A stretch of DNA of 64,000 bases from a bacterium (lineage in GTDB: Bacteria > SZUA-79 > Acidulodesulfobacterales > Acidulodesulfobacteraceae), in assembly GCA_021812245.1 (NCBI GenBank), contig JAKAOK010000007.1:1-64000 (forward strand). The letters run 5' to 3'. The notes beneath the pieces were generated by a model, which was not told the origin of the DNA, ran no database searches, and was given only the letters and a program-made list of their open reading frames with translations. Positions 38,122-48,807 of this stretch are shown here, one piece after another; within the stretch, counting starts at the first letter, position 1; every line of letters begins with the position of its first letter. The position numbers and the translations under genes are program-made.

Positions 38122-40563
38122 ATGATAAAAGATTTTAGAGCGGAATTGAAAAAAAGATTGATACTTTCGGACGGAGCTATGGGAACGGTTCTTCAGCTTA
38201 AGAACCTTCTGCCAAAAGGACTTCTTCCCGAAAGTTTTAATATTTCCGAAAAAATTAAATATATAAAAGACGTTCATAAAAACTATTTTAATGCCGGAAG
38301 CGAAATAATAGTCGCAAATACTTTCGGCGCCAACAGAATTAAATTAGCCGAGTACGGTCTGGCAGATAAAATATACGACGTAAACCTTAAAGCCGTCAAA
38401 GCGGTTAAAGAAATTGCAGGAAACAATGCGCTGACCGCCATGTCTTTAGGTCCTACCGGAAAATTTATTTATCCCGTAGGGGAAACGACTTTTAAAGAAA
38501 GTCTGGAAATATACAAGGAACAGATAAGAGCGGGATTAGACGCGGGAGCCGATATTTTTCAGCTTGAAACGATGATAGATTTACAGGAAATCAGAAGCGC
38601 TATCATTGCCGTTAAAGAATTATGCGATAAGCCCGTTATTGCGATGATGACGTTCGACGGCACTTATAGGACTATACTTGGAACTACGCCGGAGGTTTTT
38701 GCGATAACTGCCGACAGCCTCGGAGCCGATGTAATAGGCGCAAACTGCTCCGTAGGTCCGGCGGGAATTTACGAAATTTTAAAAAAAATGGCTTCGGTTA
38801 CCGATGTGCCTTTAATTTCTAAGCCCAATGCCGGAATACCGAAATTAAAAGACGGGGTTACTATTTTTCCGGGAAAACCGGAAGATTTTACGTCGTTAAT
38901 TTCGGAACTTGCGTTAATAGGAGTCAGGGTTTTTTCGGCATGCTGCGGCAGCAACGAGGCGTTTGTTTCGGCCTTAAAAAAAGAGATTGACGCCGTTAAT
39001 GAAAACGGTTTGCATCCTAAAAGCATAAAGAGAGAAAAGGGGCTGTTTTTAACGTCGAGAACCGAATTTATATCGTGCGGCTATAATCACCCGCCGGTTA
39101 TTATAGGCGAAAGGATAAACCCCACCGGCAAAAAAGACTTTATAGAAGAGCTTAAAAACGGTAAAACCAATTATATTAGAAAAACCGCATTAAAGCAGGC
39201 AGAGGCAGGCGCAGCGGTGTTAGACCTGAATGTCGGGGTTCCGGGCACCGACGAGATAAATTTGATGAAAAAAGGTATAATTGCGGTAACCGGCGTTGTT
39301 CATACACCTGTATCGCTTGATTCTTCAAATCCGGATGTTTTAGAAGAAGCTCTTATGCTGTACCCTGGCAAACCCTTGGTAAATTCGATAAGCGGAGAAG
39401 AAAATAAACTGACGAAGATTATGCCTTTAATAAAAAAATACGGGGCAGGAGTTTTAATTTTAGCTTTAGACGACGACGGCATTCCGGAATCCGCCGAAAA
39501 AAGGCTTGAAACGGCTTATCGCGTGTATCAAAGGCTTGTGGATTACGGCGTCAAGTCTTACGACATAATAGTAGATTTTCTTACCCTGCCGATAAGCGCG
39601 GGGCAGGAAAAGTCTCTTGTGACTATCGAAGCCCTTTTTAAAAATAAAGCCGCGCTGAATCTTCCCACGGTTTTAGGGGTCAGCAACGTATCATTCGGCC
39701 TTCCGAAGAGGTCTTTTATTAACTCGTCTTTTTTGTCTTTATGCCTCAAAGAAGGTCTGAGCGCCGCTATAATAAATCCCGAGGACTCATATTTAATTGC
39801 AAATTTTTATGCGATGAATGCGCTTCTGGGCAAAGATTATCTTTTTAAAAATTACATAAACAGATATTCGAGCGAAGCCAAAGATTATTCCGCAAGCAAT
39901 GAAAAAAAATCCGATTCCGCCGCGGCAAAAACCGAAGGCGAACTTTTATATGAAGCCGTCGTTCACGGAGAAAAAGAACATATAACGCAATACGTCGAAA
40001 AAATTTTAGCCGCCGGAGAGTTACCGTTAAATATCGGCAACAAATATTTAATTCCCGCTCTGGAAGAAGTCGGCAGGCTTTTCGATAAAAATATTTATTT
40101 TCTTCCGCAGGTAATGGAAAGCGCCGAAGCCATGAAAACGGCATTTAACATAATTAAAAACGAAATGCCTAAAAACGATGCGGTTTCTTCGGGACCCAAA
40201 ATACTAATGGCTACTGTTGAAGGCGATGTGCACGATATAGGAAAAAATATAGTTACGATGCTTCTTGAAAACAATGGTTATGAGGTTATAGACCTCGGAA
40301 GAAACGTTAAAACCGAAAATATCGTAGAAGAAGCGGTAAAAAATAAAGTGGATTTTGTCGGACTTTCTGCCCTAATGACCACGACCGTTACCGAAATGGA
40401 GCACGTCATTAAGGAACTTAAAAAACATAACGTAAAGGTTTTTTCGATGGTCGGCGGAGCCGTCGTTACCGAAGATTACGCAAAATCTATCAATGCCGAT
40501 ATTTATGCCAGAAATGCTATGGAAGCGGTCGAGAAGATAAAACGGTTTGTTGCAGATTTATAA
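38122..40563 (+). CDS. metH: Cobalamin-dependent methionine synthase, short form without the AdoMet reactivation domain
   Basis: Hcy domain (SDGAMGTVLQ, GANCSVGP, CCGS), pterin domain (GERINPTGKKDF), B12 domain (DVHDIGKNIV); ends directly after the B12 domain at 813 aa. Confidence 0.92.
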   Translation: MIKDFRAELKKRLILSDGAMGTVLQLKNLLPKGLLPESFNISEKIKYIKDVHKNYFNAGSEIIVANTFGANRIKLAEYGLADKIYDVNLKAVKAVKEIAGNNALTAMSLGPTGKFIYPVGETTFKESLEIYKEQIRAGLDAGADIFQLETMIDLQEIRSAIIAVKELCDKPVIAMMTFDGTYRTILGTTPEVFAITADSLGADVIGANCSVGPAGIYEILKKMASVTDVPLISKPNAGIPKLKDGVTIFPGKPEDFTSLISELALIGVRVFSACCGSNEAFVSALKKEIDAVNENGLHPKSIKREKGLFLTSRTEFISCGYNHPPVIIGERINPTGKKDFIEELKNGKTNYIRKTALKQAEAGAAVLDLNVGVPGTDEINLMKKGIIAVTGVVHTPVSLDSSNPDVLEEALMLYPGKPLVNSISGEENKLTKIMPLIKKYGAGVLILALDDDGIPESAEKRLETAYRVYQRLVDYGVKSYDIIVDFLTLPISAGQEKSLVTIEALFKNKAALNLPTVLGVSNVSFGLPKRSFINSSFLSLCLKEGLSAAIINPEDSYLIANFYAMNALLGKDYLFKNYINRYSSEAKDYSASNEKKSDSAAAKTEGELLYEAVVHGEKEHITQYVEKILAAGELPLNIGNKYLIPALEEVGRLFDKNIYFLPQVMESAEAMKTAFNIIKNEMPKNDAVSSGPKILMATVEGDVHDIGKNIVTMLLENNGYEVIDLGRNVKTENIVEEAVKNKVDFVGLSALMTTTVTEMEHVIKELKKHNVKVFSMVGGAVVTEDYAKSINADIYARNAMEAVEKIKRFVADL

Positions 40564-40683
40564 AGATAATATTACAATAATGTTACGTTTTTATTACGTT
40601 TTTGTGACAATTTCACAGCCGCTGTTAATTTCTTATATTAAAGTCTTAATGTTGCAAAAAGGATTTATAGAAAAATTAAGCAG

Positions 40684-40705
40684 TTAATCAAAATGATTAA
40701 TTTTT
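40684..40705 (+). terminator. Candidate AT-rich intrinsic terminator after metH
   Basis: TTAATCA-AAA-TGATTAA-TTTTT. Confidence 0.45.
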
Positions 40706-40762
40706 AAGCAATATTAAGCCTTTGATATTTAAAGGGAAATCAAATAAGTTATTTAATTTATT

Positions 40763-42187
40763 ATGTTATTAAGAAAAAAACACAACGCGGAAATTATTTT
40801 TTATATTTTTTTAAAATTTGTATTAAATAAACTTTTAGGCAGGGAAGGCGATGTTTTTCCAGCCCATATTTTAAAAAAAATAGACAAAAATATTTTTGAC
40901 GATTTTGCCGGATATGTTGCCGCCCTCGATATTCCGGTTATCATGGTAACCGGTACCAACGGGAAAACCACGACGGCAAACCTTATTGCCGAAACGCTTA
41001 AAAGCGCCGGAAAAAGCGTTTGTTCAAATTCAAACGGCGCTAATATGGCTAACGGTATTTTCGGGGCAGTTATAAACTGCTTTAAGTTTGCAGAATTAAG
41101 CGGTTTGACCTGCCCGGCTTTTAAATTTTCCGCTGATTTTATTGTTATAGAATCGGATGAAAAAGTCTTTCCTTATATATCTTCGAGATTAAAGCCGTCT
41201 GCCGTCGTTATAACTAATTTTTATAGGGACCAGTTAGACAGGTACGGGGAGGTCAACTCTACCGTTTTTGAAATAAAAAAGGCCGTAAAAAGTTTATCCG
41301 GCAATCCTCTGCTTGTTCTGCCTTCCTTTGAACCGTTAGCCTCATTTACAGGCTATGAAGTAAAAAACCGTAAAATATTTTACGGTTTTAATAAAGATGG
41401 AACAGGAGCATATTTTGCGGAGACGGCTCTGACAGACGCTTTAACATGTCCAGGGTGCGGAAGCATTCTTTCGGCTGGAAAAGAATTGAACGAAAATGCT
41501 CTTTTGACTAAATTTAAATGCGAAAAGTGCAGTTTCGCAAATTCTAACCCCGATGTTTACGCCGTATGCAATAATCCCGAGGCAATAAAAATAATATCGC
41601 GTAAAGAAACTGACGGCGCATTTGTTTTTAAGCCGGTTCTAACCGGCGATTATAATGTTGCTAACTATCTTGCGGCTTATTCCGTTTTAAAGAATTTTAA
41701 AATTGACGGCGATATAATAAAATACTCGTTTGAAAACTTTGAAACTAAATTCGGTAGGTCTTTTAGAAAAAATATAAAAGATTTGGATGTAAATATAGAC
41801 CTTGTAAAAAATCCGGCAGGATTCAACCGCGTCCTTAAAAAAATAACCGGAAGCGGCGGTATCCGTTCCAATCCTGTAAATATTTTATTCGCATTTTCCG
41901 ACAGGGATGCCGACGGTAGAGACGTTTCATGGATTTGGGACGTCGAATTCGAAAAATATATCCAAAATATCGGAAAAATAGTGATTTCCGGACGCAGACC
42001 CTTCGATTTAGCCGTAAGATTAAAAGCGGCAGGTATGGACAGAAATAATATTACGGTAGAACATAATTTAAAAAAAGCGGTTAAAAAAATTTTTCAAATT
42101 GCCGGAAGGCGAAATCCTTCCGATAAAAAAATTTATATTCTGCCTACTTATACGGAATTGCTAAGGCTGAAAAAATATATAATATAA
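40763..42187 (+). CDS. murT: MurT-like Mur ligase (lipid II isoglutaminyl synthase synthetase subunit)
   Basis: VTGTNGKTTTANLIAE; zinc ribbon CPGCGS...CEKC; NPAGFNRVL; ALAFSDRDADGRDVSWIWDVEFE-type C-term. Confidence 0.87.
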   Translation: MLLRKKHNAEIIFYIFLKFVLNKLLGREGDVFPAHILKKIDKNIFDDFAGYVAALDIPVIMVTGTNGKTTTANLIAETLKSAGKSVCSNSNGANMANGIFGAVINCFKFAELSGLTCPAFKFSADFIVIESDEKVFPYISSRLKPSAVVITNFYRDQLDRYGEVNSTVFEIKKAVKSLSGNPLLVLPSFEPLASFTGYEVKNRKIFYGFNKDGTGAYFAETALTDALTCPGCGSILSAGKELNENALLTKFKCEKCSFANSNPDVYAVCNNPEAIKIISRKETDGAFVFKPVLTGDYNVANYLAAYSVLKNFKIDGDIIKYSFENFETKFGRSFRKNIKDLDVNIDLVKNPAGFNRVLKKITGSGGIRSNPVNILFAFSDRDADGRDVSWIWDVEFEKYIQNIGKIVISGRRPFDLAVRLKAAGMDRNNITVEHNLKKAVKKIFQIAGRRNPSDKKIYILPTYTELLRLKKYII

Positions 42188-42191
42188 TACT

Positions 42192-42560
42192 ATGGCTATA
42201 ATTTCTTATATTTTTATGGGTCTTGCCGTAATATTCACTTCAATAGGCCAAATCCTGCAAAAAATAGGTTCCGGCAGAGTTAAAAATGAGCATTTAAACA
42301 TAGGCATTAAATCCATTTTTGTATTTTTCGACCCTTTTATATTCGGTGCGCTTATAATGCTCTTTTTTGCAACGGTTTTTTATCTTTTTGCTTTGTCTAA
42401 GCTTCCGCTTTCTATTGCTTATCCTATGTTATCGAGCGGATATGTTCTAGTGGTTCTGCTGTCTAAAATATTTTTGAAAGAGAAAGTAAGCCTGAGAAGA
42501 TGGCTTGGCGTTTTTATAATAATAATCGGAATATTTATAATATTTAATTCAGGCAGATAG
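42192..42560 (+). CDS. Small 4-TM EamA/SMR-type transporter
   Basis: 122 aa; LPLSIAYPMLSSGYVLVVLLSKIFLKEKVSLRRWLGVFIIIIGIFII. Confidence 0.8.
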   Translation: MAIISYIFMGLAVIFTSIGQILQKIGSGRVKNEHLNIGIKSIFVFFDPFIFGALIMLFFATVFYLFALSKLPLSIAYPMLSSGYVLVVLLSKIFLKEKVSLRRWLGVFIIIIGIFIIFNSGR

Positions 42561-42574
42561 GGTAACTAATTTTT

Positions 42575-43372
42575 ATGAAACTGTTTTCTACAAACGGATT
42601 TGTTATTTACTCAAAAAAGATGAACGAAGCCGACCTGCTTTTAAGCTATATTACCGAGGACTACGGAAAGATTACATGCTTTGCTAATAATGCGAGAAAA
42701 AGCAAAAAAAGATTTCTCGGCAAATTGGAACCGGCAATGCTTACCAATATAAAATTTTACGAAAAACCGGGGATGACTCTGGATATTCTGTATGAAGTAG
42801 ATTTAATAGAAGATTATAAGAATTTAAGGAAGGATATTAATATATATCTTTTTTTAACAAAGCTGGTCGAAATTTCAAGAATTTTATGTCAGGAAAGGGA
42901 CAATAATAAAAATATTTTTTACCTTATAAGAAATATTTTTAAAAGTCTTAATAAATTAGAGACGGGGCCTGCCGCCGGGCGGCAGGCTATTTCGGTAAAT
43001 TCCGTCCTCCTTAAGTATGAAATTTACTTTATTTCTAATCTGCTTAAATTTACGGGAATTTACCCTAATTTCTCGAATTGCATAGGCTGTTCGGAAAGTA
43101 ATTTATATAACGCCTTTGATTTTAATTTAAAAAAAGGAGGGGTTATCTGCAAGTCCTGCGGCGAAGATAAAAATAACGGGTTCGGATATTCCGAAATAAA
43201 GAAACTGCCGGTTAATTTTATAAATTTATCTAATCTAATGATAGAGTCGGATTTGTCCATAATAAATAAATTAGCGGTAAAAGATGATACATTAACGGAC
43301 TGTTCAATATTTTTGAGAGATTTTTTGTCTTTTCATACGGGAAAAAGACTTAAGTCCTTTGAAACTATATAA
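42575..43372 (+). CDS. recO: DNA repair protein RecO
   Basis: GFVIYSKKMNEADLLLSYITEDYGKITCFANNARKSKKRFLGKLEP; C-terminal CIGC...CKSC. Confidence 0.9.
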   Translation: MKLFSTNGFVIYSKKMNEADLLLSYITEDYGKITCFANNARKSKKRFLGKLEPAMLTNIKFYEKPGMTLDILYEVDLIEDYKNLRKDINIYLFLTKLVEISRILCQERDNNKNIFYLIRNIFKSLNKLETGPAAGRQAISVNSVLLKYEIYFISNLLKFTGIYPNFSNCIGCSESNLYNAFDFNLKKGGVICKSCGEDKNNGFGYSEIKKLPVNFINLSNLMIESDLSIINKLAVKDDTLTDCSIFLRDFLSFHTGKRLKSFETI

Positions 43373-43380
43373 AATAAATT

Positions 43381-44823
43381 ATGGAAGATAGCAAAAAACA
43401 AAATATTTTAAGGCGGTTTCCAAGCGTGCAGTCCATTCTTCAGGATAGTGCGGTCGTCAGGCTTGCGGAATCATTTCCCCATGCATTTATCAAAGAAAAA
43501 ATAGAAGAATTAATAAAATCGGAAAAAAGCAAAGCAATTGAATCTTTAAATTCGGAAAATGAATGCACCGTATCGAATAATTTTAATTTTACGGTCGATT
43601 TTTTCGTTAAAAAACTTTTGGACGATTTGAATAATTTTTCTTATAGCCTTAAAAAGGTAGTTAACGGAACGGGGGTCGTTATTCATACAAATTTAGGGCG
43701 TTCTATACTGCCGGAAAGCGCCGTTAAGAACGTCCGTAAGATTTCGTCTTCATATTCCAATTTAGAATTTAATTTGATAGAAGGAAAAAGAGGTAAAAGA
43801 TATTCCCATATAGAGTATCTTCTAAAAAAAATTTTAAAATGCGAAAAGGCGTTAGTAGTAAATAATAATGCTGCTGCGGTGTTTATGGCGCTTTCATCTT
43901 TTTGCGCAGGATCTAAAAAAGAGGTTATCGTTTCGAGAGGCGAACTGGTCGAAATAGGTGGTTCATTCAGAATACCGGATATAATGAAGGCATCGGGGGC
44001 GGAACTTATAGAAGTAGGGACTACTAATAAAACCAAGCCGCAGGATTACGAATCCGCTATAAACGAAAATACAGCGCTATTATTGAAAGTTCATCAAAGC
44101 AATTTCAGGATGAGCGGTTTTGTCAGCGCGCCGTCGAGCAAAGATATAGCCGCAATCGGAAAAAAACATAATATACCCGTTATGGAAGACTTGGGTTCCG
44201 GCAGTTTCGTCGGTATGGAAAAATTCGGATTGCCCTGCGAGCCTACGGCGCAGGAAGTCGTTAACGCAGGCGTGGACATCGTTACGTTCAGCGGAGATAA
44301 GCTCCTTGGAGGACCTCAGGCGGGAATAATAGCCGGAAAAGCCGGATATATCGATATGATCGCTTCAAATCCTTTAAACAGGGCATTTAGAATAGACAAA
44401 ATGACGCTTGCCGCCCTGGAAGCAATTCTATTTGAATATTTAGATATAGAAAGAGCCGTTAAAAATATTCCAACGCTTTTTCTTATAGCCCAAACCGAAA
44501 AGGAAATTAGAAAAAAAGCCGTAAAACTTTTAAATAAGATTAAAAAATTTAAAAATATCGATAAAAATTTATTCGATTTTAAAATAATCGAAGATTTTAG
44601 CATAGTCGGCGGCGGGGCGCTTCCGGATTATGAACTTAAGACTTTTGCTTTGAGAATTGCCCATAAAAAAATAAGCGCGTCAGGACTGGGCAAATTTTTA
44701 CGCGACTGTAATGTGCCGATTATCGGAAAAATAAAAAACGGGGAATACTTGCTTGATATGAGAACGGTATTGGAAGATGATTTTAGCGATATATTAAATG
44801 CCTTTGTATTAATTTCAAAATAA
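43381..44823 (+). CDS. selA: L-seryl-tRNA(Sec) selenium transferase
   Basis: NGTGVVIHTNLGRS, VVNNNAAAVFMAL, FSGDKLLGGPQAGII. Confidence 0.96.
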   Translation: MEDSKKQNILRRFPSVQSILQDSAVVRLAESFPHAFIKEKIEELIKSEKSKAIESLNSENECTVSNNFNFTVDFFVKKLLDDLNNFSYSLKKVVNGTGVVIHTNLGRSILPESAVKNVRKISSSYSNLEFNLIEGKRGKRYSHIEYLLKKILKCEKALVVNNNAAAVFMALSSFCAGSKKEVIVSRGELVEIGGSFRIPDIMKASGAELIEVGTTNKTKPQDYESAINENTALLLKVHQSNFRMSGFVSAPSSKDIAAIGKKHNIPVMEDLGSGSFVGMEKFGLPCEPTAQEVVNAGVDIVTFSGDKLLGGPQAGIIAGKAGYIDMIASNPLNRAFRIDKMTLAALEAILFEYLDIERAVKNIPTLFLIAQTEKEIRKKAVKLLNKIKKFKNIDKNLFDFKIIEDFSIVGGGALPDYELKTFALRIAHKKISASGLGKFLRDCNVPIIGKIKNGEYLLDMRTVLEDDFSDILNAFVLISK

Positions 44824-44903
44824 GACTTTTTGATTTTTTATTTTATTGATATAATATATTAATATTTAATTTTTTTATAAATATAAATATAAATAAAATA
44901 ATT

Positions 44904-45503
44904 ATGGTATCCTCAAGCGTTCTTGTATTAAATAAGTCTTTTTTGCCGGTCCACGTCACATCACTGAAAAGGGCGCTTATACTTCTTTATCAAGATATCG
45001 CCAAAGCGGTGGATGAAAACTATAGAACGTTTAATTTCGACTCATGGCAGGACCTTTCGGTTACCGAAAAAACAAACTCGATTGGACTTGTAGGCAGGGC
45101 GATAAGGGCGCCGAGAGTCATAATTCTTCTTAATTACGATAAATTACCTAAAAGATATATCAAATTTTCCAGAGCCAACATCTTTTTAAGAGATAAAAAT
45201 AAATGCCAGTATTGCGGAAAAGAATTCAAAAAAAGCGAGTTAAACTTAGACCACGTTATTCCAAGAATGTCCGGTGGAGTTTCGTCGTGGGAAAACGTTG
45301 TATGCAGCTGTATCCCATGTAATAGAGCCAAGGGAGGAAGGACGCCGGAAGGAGCCGGAATGAAACTCGTAAAGAAGCCCAGAAAACCGGAGTGGTCGCC
45401 GTATTACCATATATCCCTTACCAACATTATGTACAAAGAATGGATGCCTTTTCTGAATCTCGTGGATAACGCTTACTGGCATGTTGAACTGGAAGAATCA
45501 TAA
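44904..45503 (+). CDS. HNH endonuclease-fold protein
   Basis: NKCQYCGKEFKKSELNLDHVIPRMSGGVSSWENVVCSCIPCNRAKGGRTP. Confidence 0.9.
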   Translation: MVSSSVLVLNKSFLPVHVTSLKRALILLYQDIAKAVDENYRTFNFDSWQDLSVTEKTNSIGLVGRAIRAPRVIILLNYDKLPKRYIKFSRANIFLRDKNKCQYCGKEFKKSELNLDHVIPRMSGGVSSWENVVCSCIPCNRAKGGRTPEGAGMKLVKKPRKPEWSPYYHISLTNIMYKEWMPFLNLVDNAYWHVELEES

Positions 45504-45513
45504 TAACGGTTTT

Positions 45514-46293
45514 ATGAATATAATCCTTATCCCGTTTGAAAAAGTAGGCAAATTTGTATTATATACCGTTGACGAGTTAGGTTCTATCGTGATTTATGTG
45601 TGGGAATCCTTTGTTTCGATACCGGAATATTTCATAAATTTCGAGAATCTTATAGACCAGATAATTTTTATCGGTATGGATTCATTCTACGTAGTCGGAC
45701 TAACCGGTCTTTTTGCCGGTATGGTGCTGTCCCTTCAAGCTTATTACGCCGCCAAAATAGTTGGAGTTACGTATATGATAGGACCTACCGTCGCATTGTC
45801 TATGGTAAGAGAGCTGGGTCCGGTTCTTACCGCCCTTATGATTACGGCAAGATGCGGTTCTTCTATGGCATCGGAAATAGGAACCATGAAAGTTACGGAG
45901 CAGATAGACGCTCTCGAAGTTATGGCGGTGGATCCGTATTATTTTCTTTCCGTGCCGAGGATACTTGCCGCAATGGCTATGCTTCCTGTAATGGCCGTTT
46001 TATGCTCTTTGATAGGCATAATAGGCGGTTACGTAGTTTACGTATATTTTTTGGGACTAAATCATATTACTTATATCGAAAAGATATATCAGTATATTAA
46101 ACTGGGCGATATATATAACGGTTTATTAAAATCCGTTTTTTTCGGGGCAATACTCGCGGTAATAAGTACTTTTAAAGGTTTTCAGACTACCGGAGGCGCA
46201 AAAGGAGTAGGAAGGTTTACTACTCAGGCGGTCGTATTGAGCTCGGTCTATATTCTTTTTGCGGATTATTTGCTTACCTCGATCCTTTTTTAA
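45514..46293 (+). CDS. mlaE: MlaE-family ABC permease (start reassigned to ATG 45514)
   Basis: VRELGPVLTALMITARCGSSMASEIGTMKVTEQIDALEVMAVDP. Confidence 0.94.
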   Translation: MNIILIPFEKVGKFVLYTVDELGSIVIYVWESFVSIPEYFINFENLIDQIIFIGMDSFYVVGLTGLFAGMVLSLQAYYAAKIVGVTYMIGPTVALSMVRELGPVLTALMITARCGSSMASEIGTMKVTEQIDALEVMAVDPYYFLSVPRILAAMAMLPVMAVLCSLIGIIGGYVVYVYFLGLNHITYIEKIYQYIKLGDIYNGLLKSVFFGAILAVISTFKGFQTTGGAKGVGRFTTQAVVLSSVYILFADYLLTSILF

Positions 46294-46455
46294 ATATTTT
46301 TTACCTTTTTACCGCATTATTAATTGATTAATTAAACGACGGGATATATAATTATAAAATATATATTGATATTGATATAATTTAATATGTTTAATTTAAT
46401 TGAACCGTTAAATAAAAGATATAAACATTTTTATTAATTTCATTAATCATTTGCT

Positions 46456-47199
46456 ATGATTGTTTTGCAACGGTTGTCAAAATCATTTAACGGCATAAAA
46501 GTGTTAGACGATTTAGACATCGAGTTCGGCGAAAAACAGATAACGGTCGTTATAGGCAGAAGCGGCGGCGGAAAAAGCGTAATGCTGAAGCACATAATCG
46601 GGCTTATGAAACCTGATTCCGGTAAGGTTTTAATAGGCGGCATAGATATAAATACATTAAAAAAAAAGGAGCTTAACGAAATAAGAAAAAAATTCGGAAT
46701 GGTATTTCAGGACGGAGCGCTTCTGGATTCTTTAACCGTGTTTGAAAATGTGGCGTTTCCGCTCAGGCGGCATCTCAAGATTTCCGAAAAAGAAATAAAA
46801 GACAGGGTAATTTCTGTTCTAGAAGATGTAGGGCTAGAAGGGCAGGATAGTAAGATGCCGTCCGAGATTTCGGGGGGAATGAGAAAGAGGGTCGGGGTTG
46901 CAAGGGCGTTAATACTTAATCCCGAAATAATGCTTTTCGACGAACCGACTACCGGACTTGACCCCGTTATGTCCGACGTTATTAATAATTTAATTATATC
47001 TATGCATAATAAATTTAAATTTACTGGAATAATTATAAGCCACGATATATCGGGGACCTTCAAAACCGGAAATATTATTGCAATGCTTTACGAAGGCAGA
47101 ATTATAGAATCGGGTACGCGGGAAGAGTTCAAAAATTCAAACAATCCCGTAGTAAAGCAGTTTATATCGGGAAGCATGGAAGGTCCAATTTTAATTTAA
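46456..47199 (+). CDS. mlaF: MlaF-family ABC ATPase
   Basis: GRSGGGKSVMLKHIIGL, VFQDGALLDSLTVFENV, PSEISGGMRKRVGVARAL. Confidence 0.94.
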   Translation: MIVLQRLSKSFNGIKVLDDLDIEFGEKQITVVIGRSGGGKSVMLKHIIGLMKPDSGKVLIGGIDINTLKKKELNEIRKKFGMVFQDGALLDSLTVFENVAFPLRRHLKISEKEIKDRVISVLEDVGLEGQDSKMPSEISGGMRKRVGVARALILNPEIMLFDEPTTGLDPVMSDVINNLIISMHNKFKFTGIIISHDISGTFKTGNIIAMLYEGRIIESGTREEFKNSNNPVVKQFISGSMEGPILI

Positions 47200-47214
47200 T
47201 TTAATTTCTTTACT

Positions 47215-48798
47215 ATGAATATCAATAAAGAAACAAAAGTAGGCATTTTCGTCGTTATAGTATTGCTTATACTTGCCTATTTTTCGGTAAAGGTTGGGAA
47301 AATCAGACTCTTTAAGCCGCCCGCCTATACTATTTCCGCATATTTTAAATCTGCAAACGGCATCGGTACGGGAACTCCCGTTACGATGGCCGGAATAAAA
47401 ATAGGAACGGTAGAAAAAATCAGTCTGGAAAAAGGACTGGCCAGGGTTTATATGTCCATAAAAACCGAGTATAAGGTTTATCCGCAATATGTTGCGTCTA
47501 TAAGGTCGATGAGCCTGCTTGGAGAAGCCTATATATCTATATCGCCGGTCAGCGGAGAGACCGGGTCCAAAACTAAAGAATCTTTGAACAGCGAAGTTAT
47601 AAGAAGCGAGATGTCCCCTCAGAGTATGTCTGCCCTTATTATGAAATTTTCCAAGACTGCAGGCGATCTGGAAAAAGTTTCTAAATCGTTAAAAAATTCG
47701 ATAGGGACAAAGACGGGGGAAAAAAATATAAAGGCTATACTTCACAATATCGCGACGCTTTCGAGAAATTTAAACAGGCTTGTGTATGTAAACCAGCAAA
47801 ACGTGGATGTCATTCTGTCTAATTTTGCTTCTATTTCAAAAAATATAAACGGTTTAACGGTGCGGAATGATGCCGCCATTACCAGGACTATTCATAATTT
47901 CGATTCCATATCGTATAATCTAAAAAAAGAACTTCCTGCCATTACCGAAAATATAAAGGGACTTTCTAAAAATCTTAATTATATCGTCGCTAAAAATAAA
48001 GGTAATATCAACAGTAGCCTTAAAAATATAAATGCCGATACAAAAAAATTAAAACTTACCTTAAATGAGCTGTACGGAATTTCTTCTAAAATCAATAGCG
48101 GTCAGGGAACTATAGGCAGGTTAGTCAACAGAAATTCGGTGTATGACAACCTGAACGGCTCGCTTAAGGGCATTAATAATTTAGTCGGCGGATACAGCCA
48201 ATTTCAGGTTAAGGTAAATATGAATTCCCAGTATCTTGCAAGGAGTAAAGGCTCTATTTCGCAGGTGAACGTTAAACTTCAGCCGTCCCCGGGGCATTAT
48301 TACGAACTCGGTGTGGCTTCGGTGCCGATGGGTTATGGGAATACTTACGGAGAAACTCAGACGACCACTTATACTACAAATAATCCTCCGTCGGGGCAGT
48401 TTTATCCTTCGAGTATAACTACTAATACGACTCAATACAGCTACTCCAATAATATAAAAATTAACGCTTTGATAGCAAAAAATTTCTATAACTTTACGCT
48501 TCTTGCCGGTTTGCTGTATTCTACCGGCGCTGTCGGCGTCAACTATTACGTGCCGGATACCGGCAAAAATCTTAAGCTTTATGCAAGGGCGTTCGGTTTT
48601 AATGCCGATAACAACGGCGTCAGCGAGGATATTAACGCGGGCATCGCCTATACTTTTTACAGGCATATATTTTTGGATGCCGGATATGACGATATATTCA
48701 ATAACGGCAACAGGTCGGTATATTTCGGCGGGGGAGTCAAATTCACGGATAAAGACCTTAAATACCTTATAGTAGGCGGGAAAATACCCACTCCTTAA
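47215..48798 (+). CDS. mlaD: MlaD/MCE-domain protein
   Basis: N-terminal TM; KVGIFVVIVLLILAYFSVKVG, ANGIGTGTPVTMAGIKIGTVEKI; long C-terminal extension. Confidence 0.9.
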   Translation: MNINKETKVGIFVVIVLLILAYFSVKVGKIRLFKPPAYTISAYFKSANGIGTGTPVTMAGIKIGTVEKISLEKGLARVYMSIKTEYKVYPQYVASIRSMSLLGEAYISISPVSGETGSKTKESLNSEVIRSEMSPQSMSALIMKFSKTAGDLEKVSKSLKNSIGTKTGEKNIKAILHNIATLSRNLNRLVYVNQQNVDVILSNFASISKNINGLTVRNDAAITRTIHNFDSISYNLKKELPAITENIKGLSKNLNYIVAKNKGNINSSLKNINADTKKLKLTLNELYGISSKINSGQGTIGRLVNRNSVYDNLNGSLKGINNLVGGYSQFQVKVNMNSQYLARSKGSISQVNVKLQPSPGHYYELGVASVPMGYGNTYGETQTTTYTTNNPPSGQFYPSSITTNTTQYSYSNNIKINALIAKNFYNFTLLAGLLYSTGAVGVNYYVPDTGKNLKLYARAFGFNADNNGVSEDINAGIAYTFYRHIFLDAGYDDIFNNGNRSVYFGGGVKFTDKDLKYLIVGGKIPTP

Positions 48799-48807
48799 AA
48801 AACAAAA

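Noticed and set aside
40589-40606. Short direct repeats (ATTACGTTTTT-like) between metH and murT
   Set aside because: Only two imperfect units; not an array.
44904-45503. HNH protein considered as a defence or homing endonuclease
   Set aside because: Stand-alone in a housekeeping gene string with no mobile-element context; looks like the widespread conserved HNH family.
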